Of a stretch of 64,000 bases of DNA, positions 1 to 11,451 are shown one piece after another (position 1 is the stretch's first letter; every line of letters begins with the position of its first letter). Origin of the DNA: Hexactinellida sp. DTS-2022. Taxonomy: Eukaryota > Porifera > Hexactinellida. The position numbers were made by a program, and so were the translations under genes. The notes under the pieces were generated by a model. It was not told the origin of the DNA and did not search any database. It saw only the letters and a program-made list of their open reading frames with translations. The stretch is from contig JAPNXP010000002.1 in assembly GCA_028753945.1 (NCBI GenBank), positions 4,960,001-5,024,000 on the forward strand, written 5' to 3'.

Positions 1-189
1 TAGAAAATTGTGATACAAAAAAAAGAAAAAAACTATTCGAATCGTAAATATTAGCAGCAAAAATGACAAGTAATAGAGCTGAACAAACCAAGAATATTAC
101 CATTCTAATTATGGGTATTAGTAGAAGTAATATTAATAATTTTCTTTTTAAAATTGCAACAACAAGCTACTACTAATGGCCAATAATGA

Positions 190-1000
190 TCTCAATATGA
201 TTCTTTATATACTGGTTCCAAACCTAGTAATATTATTCTGTTGATGCGATTAATAAACCAAATAATTTTATATAATATATGCGGTATGCAAACCTAATAA
301 TATTATTCTTTATTAATTGTTTGCAAACCTAATAATATTATTCTTCATATACGGGTGACAAACCTAATAATATTCTTCTGTTTGTTGCGATGTCTAAACA
401 AAATAATTTCATATTGCTTACAAGGGTTGCAAACTAAAATAATATTCTTTACATACTGGTGACAATCCTAAAAATATTATTCTGTTTGTGCGATTGCTAA
501 ACCCAATAATTTTATTTTGCTTACACGGGTTGCAAACTAAAATATTATTCTTTATATACTGGTTACAATCCTAAAAAATATTATTCTGATTATGCGAATG
601 CTAAACCAAATGATTTTATATTGTTTATGAGGTTTGAAAACCTAATATTATTATTCTGTAAATATTGGTGACAATTATGAACTATTATTCTGTTTGTTAC
701 GATTGCTAAACCCAAGAATTTCACATTGTTTTTGCGGTTTGCAAACCTAATGTAATTGTTCATTATATACTGGTTGCAAACAGAATAATATTATTCTGTT
801 TATGCGTTTGCTAAACCCCATAATATTACATTGTTTATTCGGTTAGCAAACCTAATCTTATCATTCGTTATTTACTACTGACAAACATGAAATGTTATTC
901 TCTTTTTTGCGATTGTAAACCATATATTGTTATATTGTTTATGCGGTTACAAACCTAATAATATTATTCTTTATACGGGTGACAAACCTAATGATATTCT
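190..1000 (+). repeat. AT-rich tandem array, ~105-bp unit
   Basis: About seven degenerate units alternate two half-motifs, GCAAACCTAATAATATTATT and a TGCGATTGCTAAACCCAATAA-like phrase. The second phrase recurs near 380, 484, 588, 690, 800 and 904, giving a spacing of 102-110 bp. No ORF of note crosses it. The same family lies in reverse orientation at 9633-10650. Confidence 0.75.
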
Positions 1001-3700
1001 TCTGTACGAGTCCTTTAGTCTCGGTCGCGTTGCGACAGATCGGTGCTACGCACCTCAAGTTAACGGCCGCTGTGCGCCTTACTCCTCACTAAACTTACTA
1101 AGTAATAATTATATATTTTATTGGTTTGGTCTTTTTTAAATGACACTATTCTGGCACCAATGATTAGTTACTTCAACTTAAGAAAGTGAAAAGTACAGTG
1201 AAAGTTGGGACAAATCTATTTATACCCCTAACCCCAAGTCATGTTGGAGTTTTACGTAATAAATTAATAATATAAATTTGTACAGTAACTTTAGTATTTA
1301 AATAGGGAATGTTCTAGAACTTTTATGGTACAGTAATTAGTTAGTAATTAATTCATTAACACTTTAGTCATTATTTTTTAATATTAATTAGTTCTCTTAA
1401 CATTGGTATGTTACGATTTTAGGATGGAGAATTTCTGGAATTAACCGTAGACTGCCGGTGTGATTTTCAGGAAAATAACTTAACCTGTAGTTCTTTGTAT
1501 ATAATATGTAGAACCCATAATTTTGAAATCCAACAAGAGCACAATAATATATTAATATTACTAAATTTTTGAAAAGATTTATTCGAGGATTTAGACAAAA
1601 AGTGATAACACATACTTTCTCTTTAAATCGATATAACGCCGTTAATATATAAGTAATCCTTTGTTTCTAAACAGGAACAAATACGACTATCTTATTAGTT
1701 ATCAGATTTCAAAATTTGAACAATTCTGCATCAGGAAACAAAAGTTACGTCTTTTCAAAAATTATAAATCTGTTTTTCATGACCATGGATTACGAAAATA
1801 TACATATATTTGAGTAATATCTGTCACAACTCTATATTAGTCCACCCAAATATCCTAAACAGATAAGATTATTCTAATATCTTCTTATGGGTATCCCCAC
1901 GGTGAGATTTTCACATTTCTTATCTACAAAAGTAAGAGGGTGGCAAGTGGAGCAGTTCACTTTTATGCTACGTCATCATAACAAATTCTGAAAATTTTGA
2001 TTTTTTGATTTAAATCGATTGAGAATACAAAACCGTGTCTAAATCCGAATTTTCTCGAAATTTGAATGATTAGATCGACATGTTTCCCTCCTGACACAAC
2101 GTGTATCAGTTAGGCAGTCTACAGTTAATAGTGAGTATTTATATAAATTTGACAATACGTATTTCTTAAGATTAATTTGCGGGGAACTTGGTATGTTACG
2201 ATTTTAGAATAGATAAATCTGGAACTAATGATCAGTTAATTAAGAAAAAATTTCTAAAGATAGATTTGATCTGTTAGCTTTGGAATTTAGAATCGAGACA
2301 GTCATGGTAGCTCTTTTTCTCAAATAGCAACTATAATATAAATTGACTCAACAATCTATGATAATTAGTTAGTAAATATATGGTTTTAATTCTACCTGTA
2401 TGACCTTCGGAAATTATTTAGTTTGCTCAACCAAAATGTTGCTTAGCTTACAACGATATTTATCCCGAGATTTATGGTTTGTAAGGCACTGGAGATTCAA
2501 TTGCTATTAATGGTATATGATATAATTTGAAACATTATATTTAGAACATGCATACCACTTGAATCAAAACTATAATTGTTTACACAATTGTACTTCCATT
2601 CCCCTGGAGGGTTTAAACAGCAAAACTACTAAGCGTCTACTGCGAGCCACTCGTGTTACCAGGCCCCTTCCCCCTTCGAGTGGCACCTATGGATATGGAA
2701 GTTGTTGCTTATTGTGTTTCTGTTAGTAGATTGGAACTCCTTAGAGAGTGCTGTTGATTCTGTATTCGCTGACTCGATACCCCGTAGATAGGACTATTCT
2801 GTTAGTTTAGTTGATTTAATGGTGAAATTACTAATCTACAACAACGTTTAAAATAGTGAAACTAAATATCTCTACATTCTCACCATTAATATGTCTTTAT
2901 ATCTATTCCAATGAGTAGCATCATGAATCATTGATCATGATTGGTCATCTCTTGATCCCAATTAATAGATGTCCAATTAAAGTATTGTTGATTGTCTTGG
3001 AAATTATAAGGAATTAATATCTGGAGTATTAATTAACAATACATATAAATAGTATACTCACCAAATAAAATTCCAAGAAACCTCCACTCATCGAGAAAAT
3101 AGTAGATGAAAGATATTATTCTTTATGATATATACATACGTACACATGTGTTTAGTATTCAATATGGTTAATTGCGTGTCAATTTAAGCTCGATAAATTG
3201 TCAATTTTAAACAAAGTAGCTTAAAATACATAAGGCGCCACAATCAACATGATAGTGTGTACTATCATTATGAAGGTGTCAGCACTGGGAGCCAGAAATA
3301 GGAAGTTATGTTAGCACTATTTGAGTAGTACGGTCAGTCATTCTTACCTAAAACGTCTCACCTGAGGCGCCACAATCAGGCAATATCTGAAAGCGTCGCA
3401 CAGCAAGATTCCTTAGAGCTACCTGTTGTAAAATGGATTGAATATAATGATGAGTATCAAAAGTTATTAAAAGTATTTTCATAGATTGAAAGAATTTTCT
3501 AAGTTATGAACTTATGAACTGATCCAGAAGGGCGCTAGTTCTGACCTTCGAGAGCCTGAACTGTAAGCAGCCGAGGTAATATTATATTCATCAATGCGAT
3601 GAAACATTACTAAGCAAAAAAGAAGGAATAAAAATGTTCATTTCCTTCTAGACGGCTACTAAGTCTATGATGTAAAATACAGACTTTCTGTGCATTAAAA
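1001..3700. other. no recognisable gene; old degenerate repeats
   Basis: AT-rich DNA without a convincing ORF. A phrase TTGGTATGTTACGATTTTAG is repeated near 1405 and 2188 with partly similar surroundings, so part of this stretch looks like an old duplicated repeat. A short GC-richer patch lies at 1010-1095. The phrase GGCGCCACAATCA occurs near 3234 and 3365. I cannot assign any of these. Confidence 0.4.
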
Positions 3701-3711
3701 ATCGGATCACA

Positions 3712-6098
3712 TTAAATAGGAGTGTCTAACTTATTGTGTAAATAGTTAGGGAGAATGTTCCAATTCATTGAGTTGACATGAGTACAGGCAACTGATAATA
3801 TGCCAATTCCAGCCAAGGCGGCAAACATATTAAGTTCAACATTTGTACCCCAAGCATTGGATGCAGAAATAGCGTTAATATGTTCATGCAATTCCTGCTC
3901 ACTGTGTATGCCAGATGTGCGCATAACATTGTAGTGATGCTGGGTACTGGTAATGAATGTATTGATCAGATTGTACTTTAATATTTCGAAAAAAATTTCA
4001 GTGCCAAATATTATATGAGATAGAGTACGGTACGGTACAAACAGTTACCATCTGGTTGAACATTATACACAGTAGCGGATTTACCATAGGGCTGCTCGGG
4101 CTAAAGCCCTAGGCCCACTTCATTCTTAGGCCCAGTTTAGGTCAACTTGACCTGGAAATGGGATTGATTTGGGAGTAGAAACTAGTTTCCGCCGAAAAAA
4201 CTTCAAAATATAATGAATAGTTTGCTTGAGCTAAACCCGAAGTTTCAATAAAAATTTAGCAACACCAGATACATAAGTACTACGTGACATTTTTCTCTAT
4301 AAAAGTTATCTATCCATATATTATAAGCATAATTGTTGTCTGCTTTAGTGCAATTGTGTGTGTCAGTCTTGAATTAATAGGGAAGACAATATGCTCTAGA
4401 AAAATACAAATTGGTATCCAGGGGTAATTTTAGACGTTCACAAAGATGAATTGGTCTTAACGTCTTCTAAACGAAATATCGGCATTCTGATGTCATAAAA
4501 GCGCACAACCTTCCAAACGGGCAACCTTATTGATGTATAGTCAAACTAAATATGTCTCATTTGCTAAAAATCACATTTAATGATAAAAATTTGGACAATA
4601 AACTTTCTGAGATGCGGGGAAATTCCCGTTACGGGCAACCTTCGTTAAGAGAGGCCGGATATGGGAGTTTTGAGTGTATTTGGGAATAACTCATTAATCT
4701 TTGTCTGAATCGACAACATTTTTAGATTACAAGGCCCCATAAAATGAAGCATACGTTACGATTTATGGGATTATAGCCTCACGTTCACGTAGGAACTAAT
4801 TTGGATTTTACTCCTACTATTTTGATTCAGTCGACACAAATTTGTCACATTATACTATATATTGTATTGTATTTCTCCTCAAAATTTAACAATTTTCAGT
4901 TTTAATCTGCGCCAGGAATTATCAAAAACGTACCTCAAACAGCTTCCTCATTGATCAAATTGTGTTTTGGAGATTTAATCTTCACCTACATTTTTCCGAG
5001 ATTGCTTACTTTGATTAATCCAATTTGGCAGTCTACTTATATTGGTGATTTATTCTTGCTTACGTCAATCACATAATAATGCATGAAATTACTATCAAAT
5101 ATTTCAACGATTTACCCGCCTATATCTTCTGCATTGTAATTTGTAATGACATATTGATCCAACAATTTATTATCAGGAGGGAAATCTTGGTATTAAATAG
5201 CATTTTAATTAAGAAGTTGAATTACATTGACTCCCAAATTGCGACAAACTAATCTGAATTAAATTAAGTACGTGTAATTTACAATTCACAGGCTTAACTT
5301 ATTTATTATGAGTGATCTTTTGAGGTTGGTAAGGTCGCGAAGCGTCCGTTAATTGTGTTTTGTAGTCTAACACGAACGAAAAAGGACACGATGCGACCTA
5401 GAGCGAAGAACTGGTTTATATTAATAGTAATTATGGAAGAAAAAGTGTTATTTCATTGTTTCTGCTTAAATATGTAAGTAGGGACTATTATTGGAAAAAT
5501 AAAGGATATAAAAATAGGCCCAAAAATAATAAAAGCCCTAGGCCCACAACACCCTAAATCCGGCACTGATTATACACTGAAACATTCTGACCAAAATATG
5601 TTGTCAGTTGTGCTTTAAGTGAGGTGTAATAATTGCTTACTGCACCTCGAGTCTCACGAATAGGTAAAATTAGTATCTCGTGTAATCCAATACAATGCGC
5701 AATCTTCTGCCGCATTGGGACAGTAAGATTATTCACCGTACCATTGAGAAAAGACTCTGACAAATCGAATGGATCTCGAATTATTGCATCAAATATACAT
5801 TCACGATCTGATAATGGTGATACAGTGTATTCAGCTATATCCATTTTGTCTATAACTTCCAATGGGCTAAAAGTACTGTCATTAAACTCAAAAGTTTCAT
5901 GATTTTTCCTTTGCCATCAGATATATTTAGGACAGACTCTCTCTTTGCAGGAGCAATAGCCTCAGGGAAAGGAGTCATTGTCAATTGTGAACTTGGGAAT
6001 GTTTCATTCAATAGAGAACATATTTCATCTATGTCTTCTATGGGCTCAATTTGAGAAGAGGATTTAAAAACTTCCCTAACTGAACCTGAGGATGACAA
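3712..6098 (-). pseudogene. OTU-type cysteine protease, split by a transposon
   Basis: Read on the minus strand from 6098, an acidic N-terminal part leads into an OTU domain. The catalytic block DGNCLYR lies just beyond the insertion (near 4045), followed by LSHIIFGTE and WGTNVELNMFAALAGI, which match the spacing of OTU deubiquitinase-like proteases. The ORF is broken in three ways. A one-base deficit sits in the T5 run at 5903-5907, a hAT-type element occupies 4070-5568, and a short duplication (ACCGTACCGT) follows the catalytic block. The C-terminal His region is missing or diverged after 3712. OTU domains are known in animal Helitron/Helentron proteins, and a Helitron helicase lies next door in the opposite orientation, so a Helitron origin is likely. 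A captured host gene cannot be excluded. Confidence 0.7.
4070..5568. mobile_element. hAT-type non-autonomous element, 8-bp TSD
   Basis: The ends are inverted: CAGTAGCGGATTTACCATAG on the left, and the reverse complement of the right end begins CAGTGCCGGATTTAGG. Both are followed inward by a GCCCTAGGCC-like block. The flanks are an exact 8-bp duplication, ATTATACA, at 4062-4069 and 5569-5576. CAG termini with an 8-bp duplication fit hAT. No transposase ORF is seen inside the 1499 bp. It interrupts the OTU gene. Confidence 0.8.
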
Positions 6099-6855
6099 TC
6101 AAATGATTCACATAGATAACAAATTTGTAGTACCAGGTGATTCCATTACAGACTTGGTTACTTCAGTCTATGGTGATATAAATGTAAATTATGCTGATCG
6201 TGATTATGTAAGTCAAAAAATTATTCTGTGTCCTAAAAATGATACAGCTAATTTAATAAACGATTAAGTAATTCATCAGCTTCCTGGTGATGGTATAACT
6301 CTGTTGAGCGCAGATTCTGTGGAAGGTACTGCTGCAGTAAATTTTCCAAATGAGTTTTTAAATTTCATCACTCCTAACGGTATGCCCCCTCATCGGCTAT
6401 TCTTGAAATTGTTTGCGAATGTAATTCTATTGCGTAACCTTGATCCCGATGAGGGTCTTTGTAATGGTACTCGGTTGATTATTAGAGCATTCTCAAACCG
6501 AGTAATTGACGCGGAGATCGCAACTGGTACAAACAAGCATAAGCGAGTGTTTATACCACGAATTATATTGACTTCTTCTGAGTCTGAACTTCCATTTATT
6601 CTCAGAAGGAGGCAGTTTCCAATCCGCCTAGCCTATTGTATCACAATTAACAAAGGGCAAGGTCAGAGTTTGGATACCGTTGGTCAATATCTGCCATCCC
6701 CTGAAGCCATTTTTAGCCATGGCAAACTCTATGTTGCATTGAGTAGAGTTAAAAATCCATTGGGACTAAAAATAATGGTATGTGGAGCTCACAAATCAAA
6801 ATCTGGGGAAGTTTGGATTAGAAATGTAGTCTATGGTAATACTACAATTAAATAG
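6055..6855 (+). pseudogene. Helitron helicase (Pif1-like), C-terminal part
   Basis: The frame encodes the C-terminal third of a Helitron Rep/helicase. It reads GDSITDLVTSVYGDIN, IILCPKND, LPGDGITLLSADS, then NGMPPHRLFLKL, RNLDPDEGLCNGTRL, RRRQFPIRLAY, TINKGQGQSL and GKLYVALSRV. These are the late helicase motifs of the Pif1/RecD-like family used to unwind DNA during rolling-circle transposition. One in-frame TAA at 6265-6267 breaks it after NLIND. The N-terminal Rep domain and Walker motifs are absent, because the sequence switches to the opposite-strand OTU gene at about 6055-6100. It is therefore a truncated, inactive fragment. The stop at 6853 runs directly into the element's 3' tail. Confidence 0.9.
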
Positions 6856-7345
6856 AAGCCAGCTGGAATTTATAAGTTAAATCAATATAATTATCGCAAG
6901 TTGAATCACTAGAGTAGGATTTAACAAGTTAAATCAATATTATTATAGCAAGTTGAATCACTAGAGTAGGATTTAAGAAGTTAATCAATATAATTATTAC
7001 AAGTTGAATCAATTGAATTAGATTTAATACTTTACTGAAATTGAAGTGTGAGTAAACAAAGAAATTTCAACCCCCATTAATGGCACAAGACTAGGCCAAA
7101 TTGATCATTTGCGATTTGCCAAAAGGTGTAGAATTTAATTCTCTTTCCAAATATGTAAATCTTATTAAGTTCACTAGTAATTATTTCATGTTATGAGCCA
7201 TAATCAGCTTAAATAGGTGTTAAAATTATTTGATCAAAAATCGTAACCCCAGGTGCAAATTAGACTGTCATTTCGCAACTACATGCCAAATTTCAGCCCT
7301 TAATATATACTAGTGTTGCCAGGGCACCTGCTACGGAGAAATAAT
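6856..7345 (+). mobile_element. Helentron-like 3' tail, copy 1
   Basis: This sequence directly follows the helicase stop. It holds three ~60-bp sub-repeats of the type AAGTTAAATCAATATAATTA with CAAGTTGAATCA. It continues through a conserved block containing AAAATCGTAACCCCAGGTGC and ends at GCACCTGCTACGGAGAAATA plus a TAA microsatellite. Two further copies (7725-8180, 9095-9560) share this order. Core, sub-repeats and a microsatellite-like end are typical of Helentron-derived interspersed elements. I infer this family from adjacency to the helicase. Confidence 0.65.
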
Positions 7346-7355
7346 AATAATAAAA

Positions 7356-7472
7356 ATCCAAAATTGCAGCCTGTGCCGACGCATGTTCCTTTGGTGGCAC
7401 TATATTTTGTTGGTGGTTTATTGATAGTGCCTCCAAAGGAACATGCTGTCGGCGCAGGCTTCAATTTTGGAT
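7356..7472. repeat. 49-bp-arm foldback hairpin, copy 1
   Basis: Arms 7356-7403 and 7424-7472 are near-perfect reverse complements around a 20-bp loop. The left arm contains GCAGCCTGTGCCGAC and the right arm contains GTCGGCGCAGGC. It lies just after the TAA microsatellite of the Helentron tail and is followed by a T run. A second copy lies at 8297-8413. Confidence 0.85.
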
Positions 7473-7724
7473 TTTTTTTTTCGCCAAGTCATGAACGCCC
7501 AAGGTGTGAAGAACAATTTGTTAATTGGTCCGAGTCACACGGAACGTTAGATAAATTTGAAGTTAGTTTCCATCATAAACCATCTTGAGTTTAATGCCAT
7601 TCATTCATTATGTATTGATAATTAATTATATTATTAGTTATTTATTTTAGCAATGTTATCCACGGTGAATGAGTAAAATCAACAAATCCATATTTTATTT
7701 TTATTTAATTTAATCCATTGTATA

Positions 7725-8180
7725 GTAATACTACAATTAAATAGAAGCCAGCTGGAATTTATAAGTTAAATCAATATATTTATCGCAAGTTGAAACAATA
7801 GAATATGATTTAACAAGTCAAATCAATATAATTATTACAAGTTGAAACAATAGAATTAGATTTAACACTTTCAATGGAACTGAAGTGTTAGTAAACAAAG
7901 GAAACTTGCAACTCTATTGTGGCACTAACGAAACCCAATTTAAAAATTCGTGCACTGTGAAAAGGTGTAGAATTTAATTCTCTATCCGTACATGTAAATT
8001 TTTTCAAGCTCAATATTAATTATTTAATGCAATGAACCATAATTAGGTGGAATAGGTGTTAAAATTACTTGATAAAAAATCGTAACCCCAGGTGCAAATT
8101 AGATGGTCACTTCGCAATTACATGCCAATTTCAGCCCATAATGTATACAGGTGTGGCCTGGGCACCTGCTACGGAGAAAT
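7725..8180 (+). mobile_element. Helentron-like 3' tail, copy 2
   Basis: This copy begins with AATACTACAATTAAATAG, the same bases that encode the last residues and stop of the helicase at 6838-6855. It then repeats the whole tail: sub-repeats, TAACCCCAGGTGCAAATTAG, GCACCTGCTACGGAGAAATA and a TAA/AATA microsatellite. The shared coding remnant shows that it derives from the end of a helicase-bearing element. Confidence 0.75.
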
Positions 8181-8218
8181 AAAATAATAATAATAATAAA
8201 AATAATAATAATAATAAA

Positions 8219-8268
8219 GGCAGTGATTCCAATACTGGGCCACTATACTATAGTATAGTCGGCACAGT
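8219..8268. repeat. short palindromic module, copy 1
   Basis: The core CACTATACTATAGTATAGTC is a near-perfect palindrome preceded by CCAATACTGGGC and followed by GGCACAG. An almost identical module lies at 9583-9630, and a related phrase (GTGCCACTAAGTATAGTCGG) at about 58178. The first two sit between AT-rich microsatellites. Confidence 0.6.
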
Positions 8269-8296
8269 AAAAAAAAATAATAATAATAATAATAAA

Positions 8297-8413
8297 ATCC
8301 AAAATTGCAGCCTGTGCCAACGCATGTTCCTTTGGTGGCACTATATTTTGGTGGTGGTTTATTGATAGTGCCTCCAAAGGAACATGCTGTCGGCACAGGC
8401 TGCAATTTTGGAT
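8297..8413. repeat. 49-bp-arm foldback hairpin, copy 2
   Basis: Same structure as 7356-7472, with arms 8297-8344 and 8365-8413 around a ~20-bp loop, again flanked by a TAA-type microsatellite and a T run. The arm phrase GCTGTCGGCACAGG also heads the 82-bp tandem repeats at 38576-38903. Confidence 0.85.
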
Positions 8414-9090
8414 TTTTTTTTCGCCATGTCATCATCACTGTGAAGGTGTTAAATTATTTCAAAAAGTTGTTTCAGAAGGCATCGACCCTTAGAGTGGTGG
8501 AAGTTTCCATTTAGCTCACTTCATTTTAGAGATATTCAAGGTTGAGTATATTATAATAGCTGATGACTCAGCATTTTTTTTGTGAGTGTTGGGTCATCAC
8601 CCAACATCAACTAACCCATTTTAAATATCGAATTAACAAAATTGTAAAAACACATTTTTTTAACGATGTCATCATCACCTCAAGGTGTCAAGACCCACTT
8701 GTATAGGTGGCACGTGCCATAAGGACTAATTGATAAATTGAGAGTTTGTTTCCATCTTATATCATTTCTGAGATTAATGAAATTTAGATAATTAGTATAA
8801 TATTTAATTAATCTATTAATAATTTAACACCAATATTATGGTCATCAAAATAAATTAAGTTCAATTATTTGTAGGTATTATTAATCTAAATTGAATTTCA
8901 CTATCATATTTGAATTCAGCGCACTCGATAATCCCAATAATCAATTTGGAAGTTGGAACAATCTCTATACATTAAACACTGAGCTAATTAATTAGAATTA
9001 AATATGTCATGTATCCATTGTGCAAGAAAATTCTAAGCAGAAGTAAATATAATACATAATCTGTCGTTGTTGTGGAATGTAAAATCTTAG
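8414..9090 (+). repeat. downstream modules of the Helentron-like repeats
   Basis: A module beginning CGCCATGTCATCATCAC, with AAGGTGT and a later GTTTCCAT, occurs at 8422 and again (AACGATGTCATCATCACC) at 8661. A diverged form lies at 7484 after the first hairpin. The remainder is AT-rich with no ORF. Confidence 0.5.
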
Positions 9091-9094
9091 TTTT

Positions 9095-9560
9095 CAAATA
9101 GAAAATAGAAGCCTACTCGATTTCACAAGTGGAATCAAAATAATTATCGCAAGTTTAAACAATAGTGTAAGATTTAACAAGTTTAATCAATAAAATTATT
9201 ACAAGTTGAAACAATGGAATTAGATTTAACAGTTTACTGAAATTGAAGTGTGAGTAAACAAATAAATTTCAACCCCCATTTATGGCAGAAATTAAACCCA
9301 TTACTAAAAATTTCTTCACCCATCAGACGCAGAATTTGAAGATGAATCCAAAGATGAAATAAAAATTGGGGGTTTAGTAAAACATTTCTTGAGTTATGGT
9401 CCAGACAAACTTTGAAAGGTGTTAAACATGTGTCCAAAATTTGTTAATCAAAAATCGTAACCCCAGGTCACATCTGTAACCCATGAGACACCCATCCTAA
9501 AAATTTGGGCTCTTAGTTGATAAAACTCTGTTCTGTGGAGTTGCTACGGATAAAAAATAA
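9095..9560 (+). mobile_element. Helentron-like 3' tail, copy 3
   Basis: Same order as copies 1 and 2: AATAGAAGCC, the AAGTTGAAACAAT sub-repeats, TTTCAACCCCCATT, AAAATCGTAACCCCAGGT and GTTGCTACGGATAAAAAATA. It is more diverged, and the segment between CCAGGT and the end differs. It is followed by the palindromic module at 9583. Confidence 0.65.
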
Positions 9561-9582
9561 AAATAATAATAACTAACCAAAG

Positions 9583-9630
9583 CACTAAGACCAATACTGG
9601 GCCACTATACTATAGTATAGTCGGCACAGT
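9583..9630. repeat. short palindromic module, copy 2
   Basis: ACCAATACTGGGCCACTATA runs into the palindrome TATACTATAGTATAG and then TCGGCACAG. It matches the module at 8219-8268 almost base for base and again abuts an ATA-rich microsatellite. Confidence 0.6.
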
Positions 9631-9632
9631 AA

Positions 9633-10650
9633 TAATATTAGTAGGTTTGCAAACCGCATAAATAATATAAAAACTTTTGGTTTACGATCGCAAAAAACAG
9701 AATAATATTTCATGTTTGTCACCAGTAAATAACGAACAATAACATTAGGTTTGCAAACGGAATAAACATTATACAATTACAGTAATACCTCGTTTTACGC
9801 GGTTTTTTTTACGCGTTTTAGTTTTACGCGGAACAATTTTTTATTACCAAAACTTTTTTACGCGATCCTCAACTCGTTTTACGGGGTTTATCTATGATTT
9901 TCATACAATTAATTCTCTTTTTTATGGAAATTTCGAAAAATTTTAAGATTTAGTGGTAACAAAGCGGTTCTACATTTCCAAAAGAACAAAAATGATGATG
10001 TAGAGATAGTAGATAGTTAGGGATATGTATTTGTCGTATAGTAAGTTCATCCAAATATATTATTGGTCAAATGAATACATATTTGCTTCACTATTCACTC
10101 TAGAGATACCCGGTTGTGGGAGGTACCCGAAGGTGTAGGGTTGCGGTGTGAAGGGAATTTTATTTCCCTTCACAACACAATTCCCTTTCTGCGGGAATTC
10201 CCAAGTATTCTCACAAGTTGGTTTCTATCAGGATTCCCATAGGTTAAAATAATTTCCATTCAAAACGATATTGGAAATCCTATGGAATTCCCATGGGATT
10301 AACATACACACGGAAACCTTGGCTATCTGAGAGGTCCGGATGTTGGATCTTTAGTGTTTAAACACTAGGTATTTAAAATTTTATTCGATGTTTATAATAT
10401 TTGGATACGCATCTATTGGTTTAATATGTGTTACTATGAGAATGAACCGTTTTTTTTACTCGATTTCGTTTTACGCGGGCTTTTCAAGGAACGCATCTAC
10501 CGCGTGAAAAGAGGGATACCTGTATTTGGGTTAGCAATACAGAATAATATTTTTTGGATTGTAACCAGTATATAAATAATAATATTTTAGGTTTGCAACG
10601 CGTGTAAGCAATATAAATTATTTGATTTAGACATTTGGTGTAGTAGACTA
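9633..10650 (-). repeat. ~105-bp array, reverse copy, interrupted
   Basis: The stretches 9633-9777 and 10525-10650 are reverse complements of the array at 190-1000 (AGGTTTGCAAACCGCATAAA, TTAGGTTTGCAAACG, TTTTAGGTTTGCAACGCG). A MITE at 9780-10522 splits them. Confidence 0.65.
9780..10522 (+). mobile_element. pogo/Tigger-type MITE, copy A
   Basis: Ends CAGTAATACCTCGTTTTACG and, reading inward from the right, CAGGTATCCCTCTTTTCACG, flanked by TA on both sides (9778-9779, 10523-10524). TA target choice and CAG-ACCTCGTTTT termini resemble Tigger/pogo elements. It is 743 bp with no transposase ORF and contains several short GAAGGGAATT palindromes near 10150. It is inserted in the ~105-bp array. Confidence 0.8.
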
Positions 10651-10651
10651 A

Positions 10652-10843
10652 ATTAGAATAATACGTGACCTACGTGGACTGCCAGTAGATCAAATCCTTA
10701 GAGTGGCGGACTGGTCGAATACACAGACCTTCGAAAAGTACTACTGGAGAGATACTGGAACGTCCGCCGCCGGCCGAATATCACGGCATAAGTTGGAGCC
10801 GATCAATGTGTCGCAAGCGGTTGTGACAAGTGTGTATTCCTAG
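10652..10843 (+). pseudogene. tyrosine recombinase C-terminal fragment
   Basis: A 63-codon open frame ends at TAG 10841-10843. It contains RDLRGLPVDQILRVADWSNT followed by QTFEKYYWRD. This pattern (G-x-P-x-x-x-I-L-x-x-A-x-W-S-x-x-x-T-F-x-x-x-Y) is the C-terminal catalytic-tyrosine region of phage-integrase-like recombinases found in DIRS and related elements. The upstream His/Arg box region is missing, as a TAA at 10649 precedes it. The call rests on this one block. Confidence 0.55.
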
Positions 10844-11044
10844 AAATATAATTACTATTTTCCTAGAAATTTCAAGAGGCTCGGAGGTTATTATTGAAGT
10901 CAAAAATGCAATCTAATCAAAATTGATTACAGTTGATATTATATCAAATTTCTAGAGTGTTCGATCGTACACTTCAACCTGAAGAGTTGTGACAAAAGAG
11001 TCAGTATTTTGAAATATAATTTGCATCTAAAAGCTTTTATTTTG

Positions 11045-11160
11045 CAAAATGCAGATCATCAAGTTTGATGGTTGGATCTAAATAAATTGCATCGCCACTA
11101 TACTCAATCTGATTACATTATCTCTACTAACAAATATTTGCTGTTTCGACCTTTCTAGGT
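11045..11160 (-). repeat. partial copy of the ribozyme-bearing repeat
   Basis: On the minus strand it reads CCTAGAAAGGTCGAAACAGC, then GCAAATATTTGTTAGTAGAG and GATAATGTAATCAGATTGAG. It matches 59325-59438 on the plus strand. It starts inside stem II of the hammerhead described there, so it lacks the CTGATGA core and the cleavage site. Confidence 0.7.
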
Positions 11161-11294
11161 ACATGTTGTCAAGCGCCTGAAGAGTCACTCTATTCCCCAC
11201 CTAAATATGAACTTAATTTAAGAAGTAAATGGTGCTCATATACTATATGGGTACACTTAATATCCCTTTTAATATTATTGTTATTAGTCCAGTG

Positions 11295-11451
11295 CAGTGG
11301 CGGCGCCAGCCAGCCGCCACTGGTGGGGCACAATTGCGTCACAGGTGGGGCACAGCTGTTAAACTGGGGCACACTCACATCAATGAGGTGTGGCACACTT
11401 AATTTAGTTGGTACACAGGCCCCATCTGGCCCCACCCTCGCGCCGCCTCTG
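11295..11451. mobile_element. hAT-type MITE, 157 bp
   Basis: Left end CAGTGGCGGCGCCAG and inverted right end CAGAGGCGGCGCGAG, flanked by the exact 8-bp duplication GTCCAGTG (11287-11294, 11452-11459). The interior is built from TGGGGCACA-type phrases. It has no coding capacity. Confidence 0.8.

Noticed and set aside
190-1000. Regular repeats as a CRISPR array
   Set aside because: Units are degenerate, spacing varies and no unique spacers separate identical repeats. The context is eukaryotic.
5633-5902. Plus-strand ORF opposite the OTU gene
   Set aside because: It is the antisense shadow of the OTU coding frame.
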